Source: Mucilaginibacter sp. OK268 (GTDB lineage Bacteria > Bacteroidota > Bacteroidia > Sphingobacteriales > Sphingobacteriaceae). From it: DNA of 64,000 nt. Under the pieces are notes generated by a model, which was not told the DNA's origin, did not search any database, and was given only the letters and a program-made list of their open reading frames with translations. Position numbers and translations under genes: made by a program. The stretch is taken from positions 359,952-423,951 of the forward strand of contig NZ_FNJV01000006.1 in NCBI RefSeq assembly GCF_900103125.1, given 5' to 3'. Below, one piece after another: positions 55,103-63,391 of the stretch; the stretch's first letter is position 1; every line of letters starts with the position of its first letter.

Positions 55103-56800
55103 CTACTGCAAACTCCCAAGTAATTCCCTTGCATTTTGCAAAGCGCTTTCACCTGGTTTATCACCGCTGAGCATTTTGGCAATTTCCAGTACACGCTCCT
55201 GTTTGTCCAGTTGTTTGATGCGCGTATAGGTTATAGCAGCCGAATCATCTTTATAAACAAAATAATGATTCTGGCCTTTGCTGGCTATTTGCGGTAAGTG
55301 GGTTATCGTGATCACCTGCAGGTTATCGGCCAGGTGCTCCATGATCTGCCCAACTTTATTGGCTACTTCCCCGGATACGCCTGTATCAATCTCGTCAAAA
55401 ATAATGGTAGGTAAAGCAGTGTACTGTGCAATAAGCGATTTAATGCTCAGCATCAACCTGGAAAGCTCACCACCCGACGCCACTTTGCTCATCTCGGCCA
55501 GTGCATGTCCTTTGTTGGCAGAGAATAGGAATTTGATATGATCGGCTCCGGTCTTATCTAATGTTGGTGAGTTTGCAGATTCGCTAACTCCACCTTTAGA
55601 GGGCAGGGGGGCATGCTCAATCTTCAATGCCGAATTGCTCATACCCATTTCGGCCAGCGTTGCCAGTACCTGTTTTTCAATAGCCGGGATAGCTTTTAGG
55701 CGATTAGCGGTTAATTGCCCTGCCAGTTTCTCCAGTTCGGTTCTGTCGGCAGTCAATTGTTTTTGCAGTTGCTCTACGGCCTCATCACTAAATAGTACTT
55801 TCTGGATCTTGTCAGACAGATCATCCTGAATAGCCAACAATTCGACATTGGTATTTACCCGGTGCTTTTTCTGCAGATTATAGATCAGGCTGAGGCGGGT
55901 GTTGATCTCCTCAACCCGGGCTTCGTTGGTTTGTGTACGTTGCTCAATGATCTCAATTTCGGCAGCGATATCTTTTAGTTCGATAATGGTGCTGCTTAAT
56001 CTCTGATGAAGCTCTTCTATCTGTGTATCAAATTTCTCCAGGTTGCCCAGTTGCTGGCCTGCTTCTTTAAGTTGCACCAATGCCGATGCCTCGCCTTCCT
56101 GCATCAGGTAGTAGGCACCAAACAGGTTACGTTTTATTTCTTCGGCATTGTTTAAAGCGTACAATTCTTTTTCCAGTAGTTCCTGCTCATCGGGATGCAA
56201 GGCGGCTTTTTCCAGTTCATCAAACTGAAATTGGAAATAATCCAGGTCAGTTTTTGCCTTTTCACTATCGGCTATAAGGTCGTTAAGGTGCGTAACAGAT
56301 TTTCGGTAAGCCTTGAATTTGCTTTGATAGTCATTCAGCAGTTCATCATGCTTGGCAACGGAATCAACTACCAGCAATTGAAATTCCGGATCATTTATTT
56401 CGAGTGTGGCGTGTTGGGAATGAATATCGATCAGTTTTTCGCCCAGTTGTTTTAACGCGGTCAGATTAACCGGCGTGTCATTCACAAAAGCTCTCGACTT
56501 GCCATCGGCAGATATTTCACGGCGCAGAACGGTTTCGGTCTCGTAATCCAGGTCGTTATCTTCAAAAAACGATTTCAAATGAAAGCCGTCAATTTTAAAC
56601 AGGCCTTCAATAACGCATTTTTTTTGCTGATTAAAAAAGTAACGACTCTCGGCCCGTTGCCCTAAAATGAGCGACAAAGCACCCAGGATGATAGATTTAC
56701 CTGCCCCGGTTTCGCCGGTAAGGATGTTTAGCCCCTTGCCAAAACTTATCTCCAGGTTATCAATTAAAGCGTAGTTGTTAATGGTTAGCTTTTGAAGCAT
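55103..56800 (-). CDS. recN: DNA repair protein RecN
   Basis: 565 residues, SMC-like. Walker A GETGAGKSIILGAL at about 33-46, long coiled coil, and the C-terminal ABC half with VASGGELSRLMLSIKSL and IIFDEIDTGVSGE. Residues about 396-412 (PSKGGVSESANSPTLD) are extra and lie between the C-terminal coil and KTGADHIKFLFSANKG; they are encoded by a C/G palindromic element like the one in miaB. RecN aligns DNA breaks for recombination repair. blaI-M56 genes lie upstream, fabI downstream. Confidence 0.95.
   Translation of the reverse strand: MLQKLTINNYALIDNLEISFGKGLNILTGETGAGKSIILGALSLILGQRAESRYFFNQQKKCVIEGLFKIDGFHLKSFFEDNDLDYETETVLRREISADGKSRAFVNDTPVNLTALKQLGEKLIDIHSQHATLEINDPEFQLLVVDSVAKHDELLNDYQSKFKAYRKSVTHLNDLIADSEKAKTDLDYFQFQFDELEKAALHPDEQELLEKELYALNNAEEIKRNLFGAYYLMQEGEASALVQLKEAGQQLGNLEKFDTQIEELHQRLSSTIIELKDIAAEIEIIEQRTQTNEARVEEINTRLSLIYNLQKKHRVNTNVELLAIQDDLSDKIQKVLFSDEAVEQLQKQLTADRTELEKLAGQLTANRLKAIPAIEKQVLATLAEMGMSNSALKIEHAPLPSKGGVSESANSPTLDKTGADHIKFLFSANKGHALAEMSKVASGGELSRLMLSIKSLIAQYTALPTIIFDEIDTGVSGEVANKVGQIMEHLADNLQVITITHLPQIASKGQNHYFVYKDDSAAITYTRIKQLDKQERVLEIAKMLSGDKPGESALQNARELLGSLQ
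55564..55613 (-). repeat. In-frame C/G-rich palindromic element inside recN
   Basis: On the minus strand it begins GCCCCCCTGCCCTCTAAAGG and continues TGGAGTTAGCGAATC to CTCACCAAC. The first part resembles the intergenic element GCCCCCTAACCCCCTAAAGG. Both CCTGCCCTC and the terminal CACCAAC also occur in the miaB insert (direct or complement). Confidence 0.6.
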
Positions 56801-56869
56801 AAAAAAAGTGTCCTTATTTTATTAAGGACACTAAATTACGAAATTCGATGTATTGGGCTAATATTAAAA

Positions 56870-58861
56870 CTATCTATTAGTGGTATCCGCCTTAGCGTCA
56901 GAATCGTATTTATAATCGTACTTGTAATCATATTTATAGTTGTACGCTTGTTTACGATACTCAGCCATCTTTTTCTTAAAAGCAGGGCTTTGGGTATATT
57001 CGTGTAATCTTTTAGAAGCCTGTTCAAGCAATTCCTTTTCTCTTTTCAACTCCGGATTATTTTGGTACGAGCGCATTTGTTCGCCCAGCTTTCTCATTTC
57101 GGCTTGTTGCTCCTTCATCTGCGGGTTGCTATAAGCCTTTCTCATGCTATCACTCATTGACCTTAGCTCAGCTTGTTTTTTACGAAACTCAGGCGAATCA
57201 TATTTGGCGTGCATTTGCTCGCCCATTTTTTTCATTTCGTCGGTTTGTTGCTTTACCTCTGCTGGTATTTTGCTTTGCAGCTCATCCTGGTATTTGCGGT
57301 AATTTTCGTCCTTGTTGTTTTCAACATAGTCGTTATCAGGTATGCCATACTTTTTCTTAAGCTGATCGTTCATTTTTTTAAACTCAGGGCTTTTAAAATA
57401 TCTGCCCATTTTATCACCAATCTGATGCATTTTTTCGCCAAGCTCTTTGGTTTCACTACCATCGCCTACTTCTTTTTGATATTCAGCGGCTATTTTTTGC
57501 TGACGTTCCTGTAGCTCTTTCATTTCTGGGCGATCATAATAATCGGCCATAGCTTTACCTTTTTCTGCAAGCAATTCAGATTGCCTTTTAAATTCGGGAC
57601 TGTTATAATACTTGCCCATAGCTTCGGCGTGTTTGGTTACCTCGGCGGTTAAGCGGTTCAGTTCGGCATCGTTAAGGCCATAGGTTTCGGCCAGGTGTTT
57701 TTCGTGATTAGCTTGTCTTTCCCTGTCTTTCTTATAAGTCAGCACCTTTTTTGATTTAACAGTTGATTTACTACGGGTAGTGTCGGTAAGGGGCTCTGCA
57801 ATAATTTTAGGAAGCGCCAGCGCCACTTTTTTAATAGAGAGTTTACCGTTGTTGATGCTTGGGTTTAACCATGCTATGCTGCTTATACTGGCGGCCATTA
57901 TGGCAACGGCCACAAGCAGGTGGCGGATATTGCCTATAGGTTTTGTTGTTTTCATGATACGTTCAATTCTGGTTAATAAATGATACTTTTTGCTGGTAGC
58001 AGCCATAGCCAGGCGCAGGTCCATATGCCTGGTTTGTTCCAGCTTTAAAAGGGCCTGGGCATATATTAATGGTTGGGCGGTGGTTTGTACTACCAGATCG
58101 TCGCAGCGGTTTTCGCGCTCCTGGTTTATTATTTTGTTAATTAATTGGGCAAAGGGATTAAAGAAAAGTAATACGGTTATGAGTTGTTGTATCATATTCA
58201 GCAGGTAATCATTCCGGTTGATATGTGATAATTCGTGCAATAAAATAGCCTCGATCTCGGTTGCTGATAAATAGGTAGTGAGCGTGATAGGCAAAAGAAT
58301 AATAGGTTTAAAAAAGCCGATCATACAAGGCACATCAACCATGCGGCTGAAATTAGCGCTTACGTATTTACGGATGCGCAGCTTTTCACAAAGACTGTCT
58401 ACATAGATCTGCACCTCATCCGCAGGGATCATGGTATTTTTAATGAGACTCAATTTTTGCAGGTTAAGACCCATCCTGAGCAGGTTGAATACCAGGCCGG
58501 CAAAGTATAATGCCGAAACATAAGGCAGGTATCCTTCAATAACATAATTTAAGCGGGCCGCCGGGATGGCATGGGTGGCCGCGTTTAAAGGAAAATCAAA
58601 GTGTGGTAATAAGCCCGATGGACTAATCGCCGCCAGATCAATCCATACATGCTGCTGTACCTGTACAATAAAGGTATAGATAAACCAGACGCAAATGGTA
58701 AAAATACCCGCCATGCCCAGGTTATGTTTTTTTACCGACGACATGGATGGCGCGCAGGTAAATAATAGGTGCAATACAAACCATACCAATAATCCCTGCC
58801 ATAAGGAGTGGATGATGGTGATACCTAAAACCTGGCTTACGTTATAGAACAGATTTTCCAT
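56870..58861 (-). CDS. M56 family (BlaR1-like) membrane metallopeptidase with C-terminal periplasmic repeats
   Basis: 663 residues. Four to five N-terminal membrane helices (SLWQGLLVWFVLHLLF, GIFTICVWFIYTFIV) surround the zinc motif HELSH at about 206-210 in ILLHELSHINRNDY. A further helix lies near 315 (HLLVAVAIMAASISSIAWL). The C-terminal half (about 400-650) is charged and repeats a motif of the form M-x-x-Y-x-S-P-E-F-K-x(4-5) at least six times (YNSPEFKRQ, YFKSPEFKKM, YDSPEFRKKQ, YTQSPAFKKK), then a Tyr/Lys/Asp tail. No penicillin-binding domain is present. blaI precedes it by 6 bp. Confidence 0.9.
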   Translation of the reverse strand: MENLFYNVSQVLGITIIHSLWQGLLVWFVLHLLFTCAPSMSSVKKHNLGMAGIFTICVWFIYTFIVQVQQHVWIDLAAISPSGLLPHFDFPLNAATHAIPAARLNYVIEGYLPYVSALYFAGLVFNLLRMGLNLQKLSLIKNTMIPADEVQIYVDSLCEKLRIRKYVSANFSRMVDVPCMIGFFKPIILLPITLTTYLSATEIEAILLHELSHINRNDYLLNMIQQLITVLLFFNPFAQLINKIINQERENRCDDLVVQTTAQPLIYAQALLKLEQTRHMDLRLAMAATSKKYHLLTRIERIMKTTKPIGNIRHLLVAVAIMAASISSIAWLNPSINNGKLSIKKVALALPKIIAEPLTDTTRSKSTVKSKKVLTYKKDRERQANHEKHLAETYGLNDAELNRLTAEVTKHAEAMGKYYNSPEFKRQSELLAEKGKAMADYYDRPEMKELQERQQKIAAEYQKEVGDGSETKELGEKMHQIGDKMGRYFKSPEFKKMNDQLKKKYGIPDNDYVENNKDENYRKYQDELQSKIPAEVKQQTDEMKKMGEQMHAKYDSPEFRKKQAELRSMSDSMRKAYSNPQMKEQQAEMRKLGEQMRSYQNNPELKREKELLEQASKRLHEYTQSPAFKKKMAEYRKQAYNYKYDYKYDYKYDSDAKADTTNR

Positions 58862-58867
58862 GATTGT

Positions 58868-59245
58868 TTATTTTTTATCCTGATCAAATTTGTTAAGGAA
58901 ACTTTTAATAGCGTCAATTTCGTCGGCCGATGCTCGGTGCTGCCCCAGGGCCTGTATCACCAGATCGGATGTTGAACCTTTAAATACAGTAGACAATATT
59001 TTATCCAAAGCGTTGCTTTGAGCCTGCTCCTGGGAAAATAGCGCTTTATACAAATGTGTTTTTGAGGTAGTGTCGCGCTCAACCAAACCTTTGTCGTGCA
59101 TGATCTGCATTAGCTTTAGCGTAGTGGTATAGCCGGCATCCTTGGTTTTGGCCAGTTGCTCATGTACATCGCGTACAGTACATTGGCCTTTATTCCAGAT
59201 CACCTGCAATATTTCCAGCTCACTTTCTGTTGGTTTTATATCCAT
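58868..59245 (-). CDS. BlaI/MecI/CopY family transcriptional repressor
   Basis: 125 residues from the ATG at 59245 (MDIKPTESELEILQVIW). The winged helix reads ILQVIWNKGQCTVRDVHEQL and DAGYTTTLKLMQIMHDKGLV; the linker DTTSKTHLYKALFSQEQ precedes the C-terminal dimerisation helices. An in-frame ATG 30 bases upstream lies within the first operator and is less likely. In the family the repressor is cleaved on a signal from the linked M56 protease, here 6 bp downstream. Confidence 0.92.
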   Translation of the reverse strand: MDIKPTESELEILQVIWNKGQCTVRDVHEQLAKTKDAGYTTTLKLMQIMHDKGLVERDTTSKTHLYKALFSQEQAQSNALDKILSTVFKGSTSDLVIQALGQHRASADEIDAIKSFLNKFDQDKK

Positions 59246-59256
59246 GTTATTTTTAA

Positions 59257-59296
59257 TACGAATTTCTTCGTACAAATATCTACGATGGATTTCGTA
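59257..59296 (-). promoter_or_regulatory. Two 16-bp BlaI-type operators overlapping the blaI promoter
   Basis: TACGAATTTCTTCGTA (59257-59272) and TACGATGGATTTCGTA (59281-59296) are both TACGA-N6-TCGTA palindromes, with centres 24 bp apart. On the minus strand TTG (near 59302-59300) and GATATTTG (59279-59272) fall 20 bp apart, matching the -33/-7 layout with one or two base deviations, so one operator lies between the boxes and the other covers the start of transcription. Confidence 0.75.
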
Positions 59297-59438
59297 TTTG
59301 CAAGAGTTTTGTGAAAATAATTTTTCAGGAAGGTGAAAACGCTGTTATTTCCTGGGAAAAGGGGGGAATGACAAAATAAGTTCGTCAAAATATAGCTTTG
59401 ATAATCGACCCACCTGATCTGCGCTTTCTAATGCGCGC

Positions 59439-59525
59439 GTCATTGCGAGGTACGAAGCAATCTCTACACAAATAGGCCGGCTATATTTACTCGCCCTGTA
59501 TAGTCGGGGATTGCCACGCTGCGCA
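59439..59525. repeat. Partial GTCATTGCGAG-family palindrome
   Basis: The left end is intact (GTCATTGCGAGGTACGAAGC) and GGGGATTGCCACGCT is present, but the final CTCGCAATGAC is missing. Confidence 0.65.
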
Positions 59526-59557
59526 TGGAGAATATAATGGCTTTATGACTTTGAGTT

Positions 59558-59664
59558 ATGGTTTACACTGTAAACCGTTTTTTTATAACAAAATTTAATT
59601 AATATATTGATTATCAATTAATTAAATAAGTGTAAACCATAAAAAGTGTAAACCATGTAAACAC
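59558..59664. repeat. Iteron-like cluster of GTAAACC words around an AT-rich core
   Basis: A palindrome GGTTTACACTGTAAACC (59560-59576) is followed by a 54-bp AT-rich stretch and then direct repeats TGTAAACCAT (59631-59640 and 59647-59656) and TGTAAACA (59656-59663). No gene within. Could be a regulator-binding array or the footprint of an element. Confidence 0.55.
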
Positions 59665-59704
59665 ACTTTTACAAAGCAGGCAGCCTGTTTAGGAGTAAGT
59701 TAGC

Positions 59705-60616
59705 TTAGCGCGTAGTAGGGCCGCTACCCTGCAAAGTTTGGTATTTGTTACCATTGGCTGGATCGGCTTGTACCAGTATATTCATGGCCTGCACACGATC
59801 CTGCGGATCGGCTTTGCTGAATAGGGATACTAGTTCATCGCTTTTGGCGGTATAAAATATGAGCGGGAGCATGGCGCCTACGCGCAACCTGTCTACCTGT
59901 TGCAATGATGGTAAAAAAGAGGCGATCGCTTTAAGGGCTTTGGATGTATTATCAGACATCATATCCAGGCCATTCCGATGATAATCGTACAAAAAGCTGC
60001 GTAGTGGAGCATAGGCTTTATTGTTGAGGTTTTCGCAGAGCCAATACCGGCTAATGTTTCCGTCGAAAGCTTTCCAGCCGCGGTATGATCCGGTTTGGGC
60101 GTTATTTATAACCGTTTGCGCGGCCGCAAAATAGGGAGATCCGCCATAAGATGAAAAGGTATCATAATCGAGCCCAATGATAACATAGGCATAAAATGCC
60201 ATGATAGAGCTCAGGTTACTTTGAAAGCTCTGATCGGTATAATCAATGGTTTGGCCTTCGTTATAGATAAAATCAACATCCTTATCGGTCAGGTTGATGA
60301 TAGTAGAGCTATAGGTTGAACCATAAACAGGTCTTGACGATTGTACCTGGAGCTCACCGCTGAAATTGCTGCTGCCATCCCAGTTGGTAATGTTCAGTAC
60401 AAAATTGCAATCAATTCTTTCCTGGGGCAGTATGGGGTCGGCGCTCCATTTGCGGCCATTCAAAAAATCCTTCATGGCTGTCTCCAGCGTTTGAAAAATA
60501 CGCTTGTTGCTCCCCTGTATTTTAGGCGAAAGCACCTGTACCCGCGCATTAAGATCCTGGGCGGCAACCCTGAAACCAACAAGGGTCAAAATGATATAAA
60601 AGAATATTTTTTTCAT
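59705..60616 (-). CDS. DUF4835 domain-containing exported protein
   Basis: 303 residues from the ATG at 60616 (MKKIFFYIILTLVGFRVAAQ, a signal peptide). An ATG 30 bp upstream is in frame but lies inside coaBC. The start overlaps the coaBC stop as ATGA. The DUF4835 body has VQVLSPKIQGSNKRIFQTLE and WSADPILPQERIDCNFVL. The family is conserved in Bacteroidota next to coaBC and bamD; the function is not established here. Confidence 0.9.
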   Translation of the reverse strand: MKKIFFYIILTLVGFRVAAQDLNARVQVLSPKIQGSNKRIFQTLETAMKDFLNGRKWSADPILPQERIDCNFVLNITNWDGSSNFSGELQVQSSRPVYGSTYSSTIINLTDKDVDFIYNEGQTIDYTDQSFQSNLSSIMAFYAYVIIGLDYDTFSSYGGSPYFAAAQTVINNAQTGSYRGWKAFDGNISRYWLCENLNNKAYAPLRSFLYDYHRNGLDMMSDNTSKALKAIASFLPSLQQVDRLRVGAMLPLIFYTAKSDELVSLFSKADPQDRVQAMNILVQADPANGNKYQTLQGSGPTTR

Positions 60617-61815
60617 CTGTTGATGAGTTGGGCAACTTTTAGGCAAATGTCATGTGCCACAGCTTCTTTACTTTTAAGTTCAAATACTATTTTTTGAAGG
60701 TCGCGGTCAATAATGGTTACCTTGTTGGTATCCTTTTTAAAACCGGCCCCGGCATCGTTAAGCGAATTTAGCACAATAAAATCAAGATTTTTTCTTTGCA
60801 GCTTGCTTATTGCATTTTGTTCTTCGTCGTTGGTCTCCAGCGCAAAGCCAACCAGTATCTGTTCTGATGTTTTCTGTTCGCCCAGGTATTTTAGAATATC
60901 TGTAGTTTTTTTGAGTTCGATGTTAAAGCCGCCATCCTGCTTCTTGATCTTTTGTTCGGCTACGTGAACAGGGGTGTAGTCGGCCACGGCAGCGCTCATA
61001 ATACAGGCTTTTGCCGTTTTAAAGTTGCTCTCGCAGGCGGCAAGCATCTCGGCTGCCGAGGTCACGTTGATCCGTTTGATGTTTTGTTGATGGCTTACTT
61101 CGGTCGATGGGCCGCTGATGAGGATAACATTGGCACCCATAGCAGCCAGTTCATCGGCAATGGCAAATCCCATTTTGCCCGACGAATGATTACCGACGAA
61201 ACGTACAGGGTCAATAGCTTCGTAAGTAGGACCGGCGGTCACCACGATGTTATGATTAGCTAAAAGGAGTTTTTTTTTTAGGGTGGATGATAAAAAAGTA
61301 ATGATCTCATCAGGTTCGGCCATCCGGCCCTCGCCGTACAATCCACTGGCCAGCTCGCCTGATCCGGGAGTTATTAATATATTACCAAAGGATTGCAGCC
61401 TGGTAACATTTTGCCTGGTAGCGGGATGCAACCACATATCCAGATCCATAGCAGGTGCAAAATATACCGGGCATTTAGCCGATAGGTAAACGGCTAATAA
61501 CAAGTTGTCGCAAATACCATTGGCCATTTTAGCCAGGGTATTAGCGCTCGCTGGGGCTATGATGAGCATATCGGCCCATAAACCCAACTCTACATGGTTG
61601 TTCCACTCGCCGGTGTCAGGTTTAAAATAGTTAACATGGGCAGGGTTTTTGGAAAGGGTAGAGAGGGTAAGCGGAGTAATAAAATGGATAGCATCGGGTG
61701 TCATCACCACTTTTACATGCGCGCCGGCCTTAACTAATAATCTGACCAGTAAGGCCGATTTATAAGCGGCAATACTACCGCAAACACCTAAAACTATATT
61801 TTTACCTTCAAGCAT
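60613..61815 (-). CDS. coaBC: Bifunctional phosphopantothenoylcysteine decarboxylase / phosphopantothenate-cysteine ligase
   Basis: 400 residues. CoaC half: GVCGSIAAYKSALLVRLL, SANTLAKMANGICDNLL and PAMDLDMW with the active-site region. CoaB half from about 185: VVTAGPTYEAIDPVRFVGNHSSGKMG and AAVADYTPVHVAEQKIKK. It makes 4'-phosphopantetheine for CoA. Overlap with DUF4835 suggests coupled translation; rpoZ lies upstream. Confidence 0.95.
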   Translation of the reverse strand: MLEGKNIVLGVCGSIAAYKSALLVRLLVKAGAHVKVVMTPDAIHFITPLTLSTLSKNPAHVNYFKPDTGEWNNHVELGLWADMLIIAPASANTLAKMANGICDNLLLAVYLSAKCPVYFAPAMDLDMWLHPATRQNVTRLQSFGNILITPGSGELASGLYGEGRMAEPDEIITFLSSTLKKKLLLANHNIVVTAGPTYEAIDPVRFVGNHSSGKMGFAIADELAAMGANVILISGPSTEVSHQQNIKRINVTSAAEMLAACESNFKTAKACIMSAAVADYTPVHVAEQKIKKQDGGFNIELKKTTDILKYLGEQKTSEQILVGFALETNDEEQNAISKLQRKNLDFIVLNSLNDAGAGFKKDTNKVTIIDRDLQKIVFELKSKEAVAHDICLKVAQLINR

Positions 61816-61820
61816 TGAGC

Positions 61821-61938
61821 CCCCTAACCCCCTAAAGGGGGAATGATTTTAAAATTTAAAAATAAACAAAAAAACTCCCGAAGTGGGAGTTTTCTTTAAA
61901 CATTGCATTCCTTGCACCCCATTCAGGGGGCCGGGGGC
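61821..61938. repeat. Pair of inverted C/G palindromic elements flanking a hairpin between rpoZ and coaBC
   Basis: Left element GCCCCCTAACCCCCTAAAGG and GGGAA (61823-61847); right element, in reverse, ACCCCATTCAGGGGGCCGGG then GGC (61916-61937). Between them is the hairpin AAAACTCCC-GAAGT-GGGAGTTTT at 61871-61893, a likely terminator or attenuator within the minus-strand operon. Confidence 0.7.
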
Positions 61939-62271
61939 TTACGCTTCTTTGGTAGGGTTACGGTAGTAAACCTTGTCGTCCAAAAATTCCTGAACTGCTA
62001 CCAATGAAGGTTTTGGCAGTTTCTCGTAATATTTAGAGATCTCGATCTGTTCGCGGTTTTCAAAAACCTCTTCCAGGTTGTCATTTGATGATGCAAACTC
62101 AGAAAGTTTTTGGTGTAACTCCTCTTTAATATTATTTGATATCTGGTTCGCTCTTTTTGACATAATTACAAGCGACTCATATATGTTATTCGTGTTTACA
62201 TCCAGCTCGCGTAAATCGCGGGTTACAGTGCTACTGGCTATTGCTGGTTTGTTTGGGTTTATTGCTGTCAT
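61939..62271 (-). CDS. rpoZ: RNA polymerase subunit omega (Bacteroidota type)
   Basis: 110 residues. The omega core VNTNNIYESLVIMSKRANQI and the C-terminal FLDDKVYYRNP match the extended omega subunits of Bacteroidota. It stabilises beta' during RNA polymerase assembly. It lies 11 bp downstream of bamD, the usual arrangement. Confidence 0.88.
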   Translation of the reverse strand: MTAINPNKPAIASSTVTRDLRELDVNTNNIYESLVIMSKRANQISNNIKEELHQKLSEFASSNDNLEEVFENREQIEISKYYEKLPKPSLVAVQEFLDDKVYYRNPTKEA

Positions 62272-62282
62272 ATTGAATTTTT

Positions 62283-63215
62283 TTAATATGGAATTTTTTG
62301 TTGCTGGTTCTTTTCTGATGGCGGCTGTGTTTTCAAGGTATCTTTTCCCTTTTCCGCTAATTTTTTGGCTACCCTGTCATTGCTCAAAGCTTCGGCCAAT
62401 ATATGTTTTGCATTCTGGATACCGCGCTCGCTGTCTTTAGCCAATGTCTTCACATCACGACCGTAGGTACTGTTCGGGTATTTTTCATTAAACTGATTGG
62501 CATAAACCTCAGCCAGAGTATAACGCTCTTCTTGTTTGTACTCTAAACTATGATTAGCATATAAATATTGCGCCCGAACGGTAAGGTACTCCATTTCTTC
62601 GGCATATTTGGTATCCGGGTAATCACGCAGTGCATTATTAAAGGCGATCACGGCCGATTGATAGTCGCTGATGGTTAAATACAACTTAGCGTTGGCATAA
62701 GCTTTTGTTTCCAACTTATCGCGCAGGTTTTGTATCAGCTTACTTGCTTCAGTAACACGGTCGCTTTTAGGATACAGGTTTATAAACAACTGTAAAGCCT
62801 CGATAGCTTTCATGGTATTATCCTGGTCAAGCGAGTATATCGGCGAATCCAGGTAATAGCAGTAGGCTGAAAAGAAACGGCATTCTTCGGCCCTTGTGCT
62901 TGATGGATACGTATCTGCAAAGGTTTTGAAGTGATACCTGGCAGATGTATAATCCTTCAGTTTGTAGTTGGTGAAGGCATAGTAGTAAAACAGATCTTCC
63001 GCTTCGGCACGTCCGCGATAGCGTTCAACCAACACCTCAAATAACCCCAAAGCCTTGTTATAATCTTTTTGATTATAGTACTTAATGGCCTCCTGGTATT
63101 TTTTGGCGTAATCGTTACTTGCTTTTAACTTTTCGTATTTGCTTTTACAACCGCCCAATGTAATAATTAACAGAGCTAAAACACTGGTTAATAACGTAAG
63201 TTGCTTTTTAAACAT
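62283..63215 (-). CDS. bamD: Outer-membrane assembly lipoprotein BamD
   Basis: 310 residues. Lipoprotein signal with Cys at residue 23 (LLIITLGGCKSKYEKL). Five or so TPR-like repeats follow (AIKYYNQKDYNKALGLFEVL, YTSARYHFKTFADTYPSSTRAEECRFF) as in BamD, part of the BAM complex for outer-membrane proteins. The C-terminus is Lys/Gln-rich. The start codon is only 4 bp after a -7 box, so the mRNA is likely leaderless. Confidence 0.93.
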   Translation of the reverse strand: MFKKQLTLLTSVLALLIITLGGCKSKYEKLKASNDYAKKYQEAIKYYNQKDYNKALGLFEVLVERYRGRAEAEDLFYYYAFTNYKLKDYTSARYHFKTFADTYPSSTRAEECRFFSAYCYYLDSPIYSLDQDNTMKAIEALQLFINLYPKSDRVTEASKLIQNLRDKLETKAYANAKLYLTISDYQSAVIAFNNALRDYPDTKYAEEMEYLTVRAQYLYANHSLEYKQEERYTLAEVYANQFNEKYPNSTYGRDVKTLAKDSERGIQNAKHILAEALSNDRVAKKLAEKGKDTLKTQPPSEKNQQQKIPY

Positions 63216-63219
63216 TTTG

Positions 63220-63250
63220 CAAAGATAGGTGAATAATATAAATCAGTCAA
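63220..63250 (-). promoter_or_regulatory. Promoter of bamD operon
   Basis: On the minus strand TTG (63250-63248) and TATCTTTG (63227-63220) with a 20-bp spacer fit TTTG / TAnnTTTG. The box ends 4 bp before the bamD ATG. Confidence 0.65.
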
Positions 63251-63391
63251 TTATTTATTTATCAGCGAATATATAACGTGTTTCCTGCTCCTTATGTATA
63301 TAACAAACTATTTAACATCTTTTAACGATTGGGCCTATCCGGGCTGGCTGGGCAGGTCCATTCAAATTCTTCCCGGAGCTGTTAAATGGGG

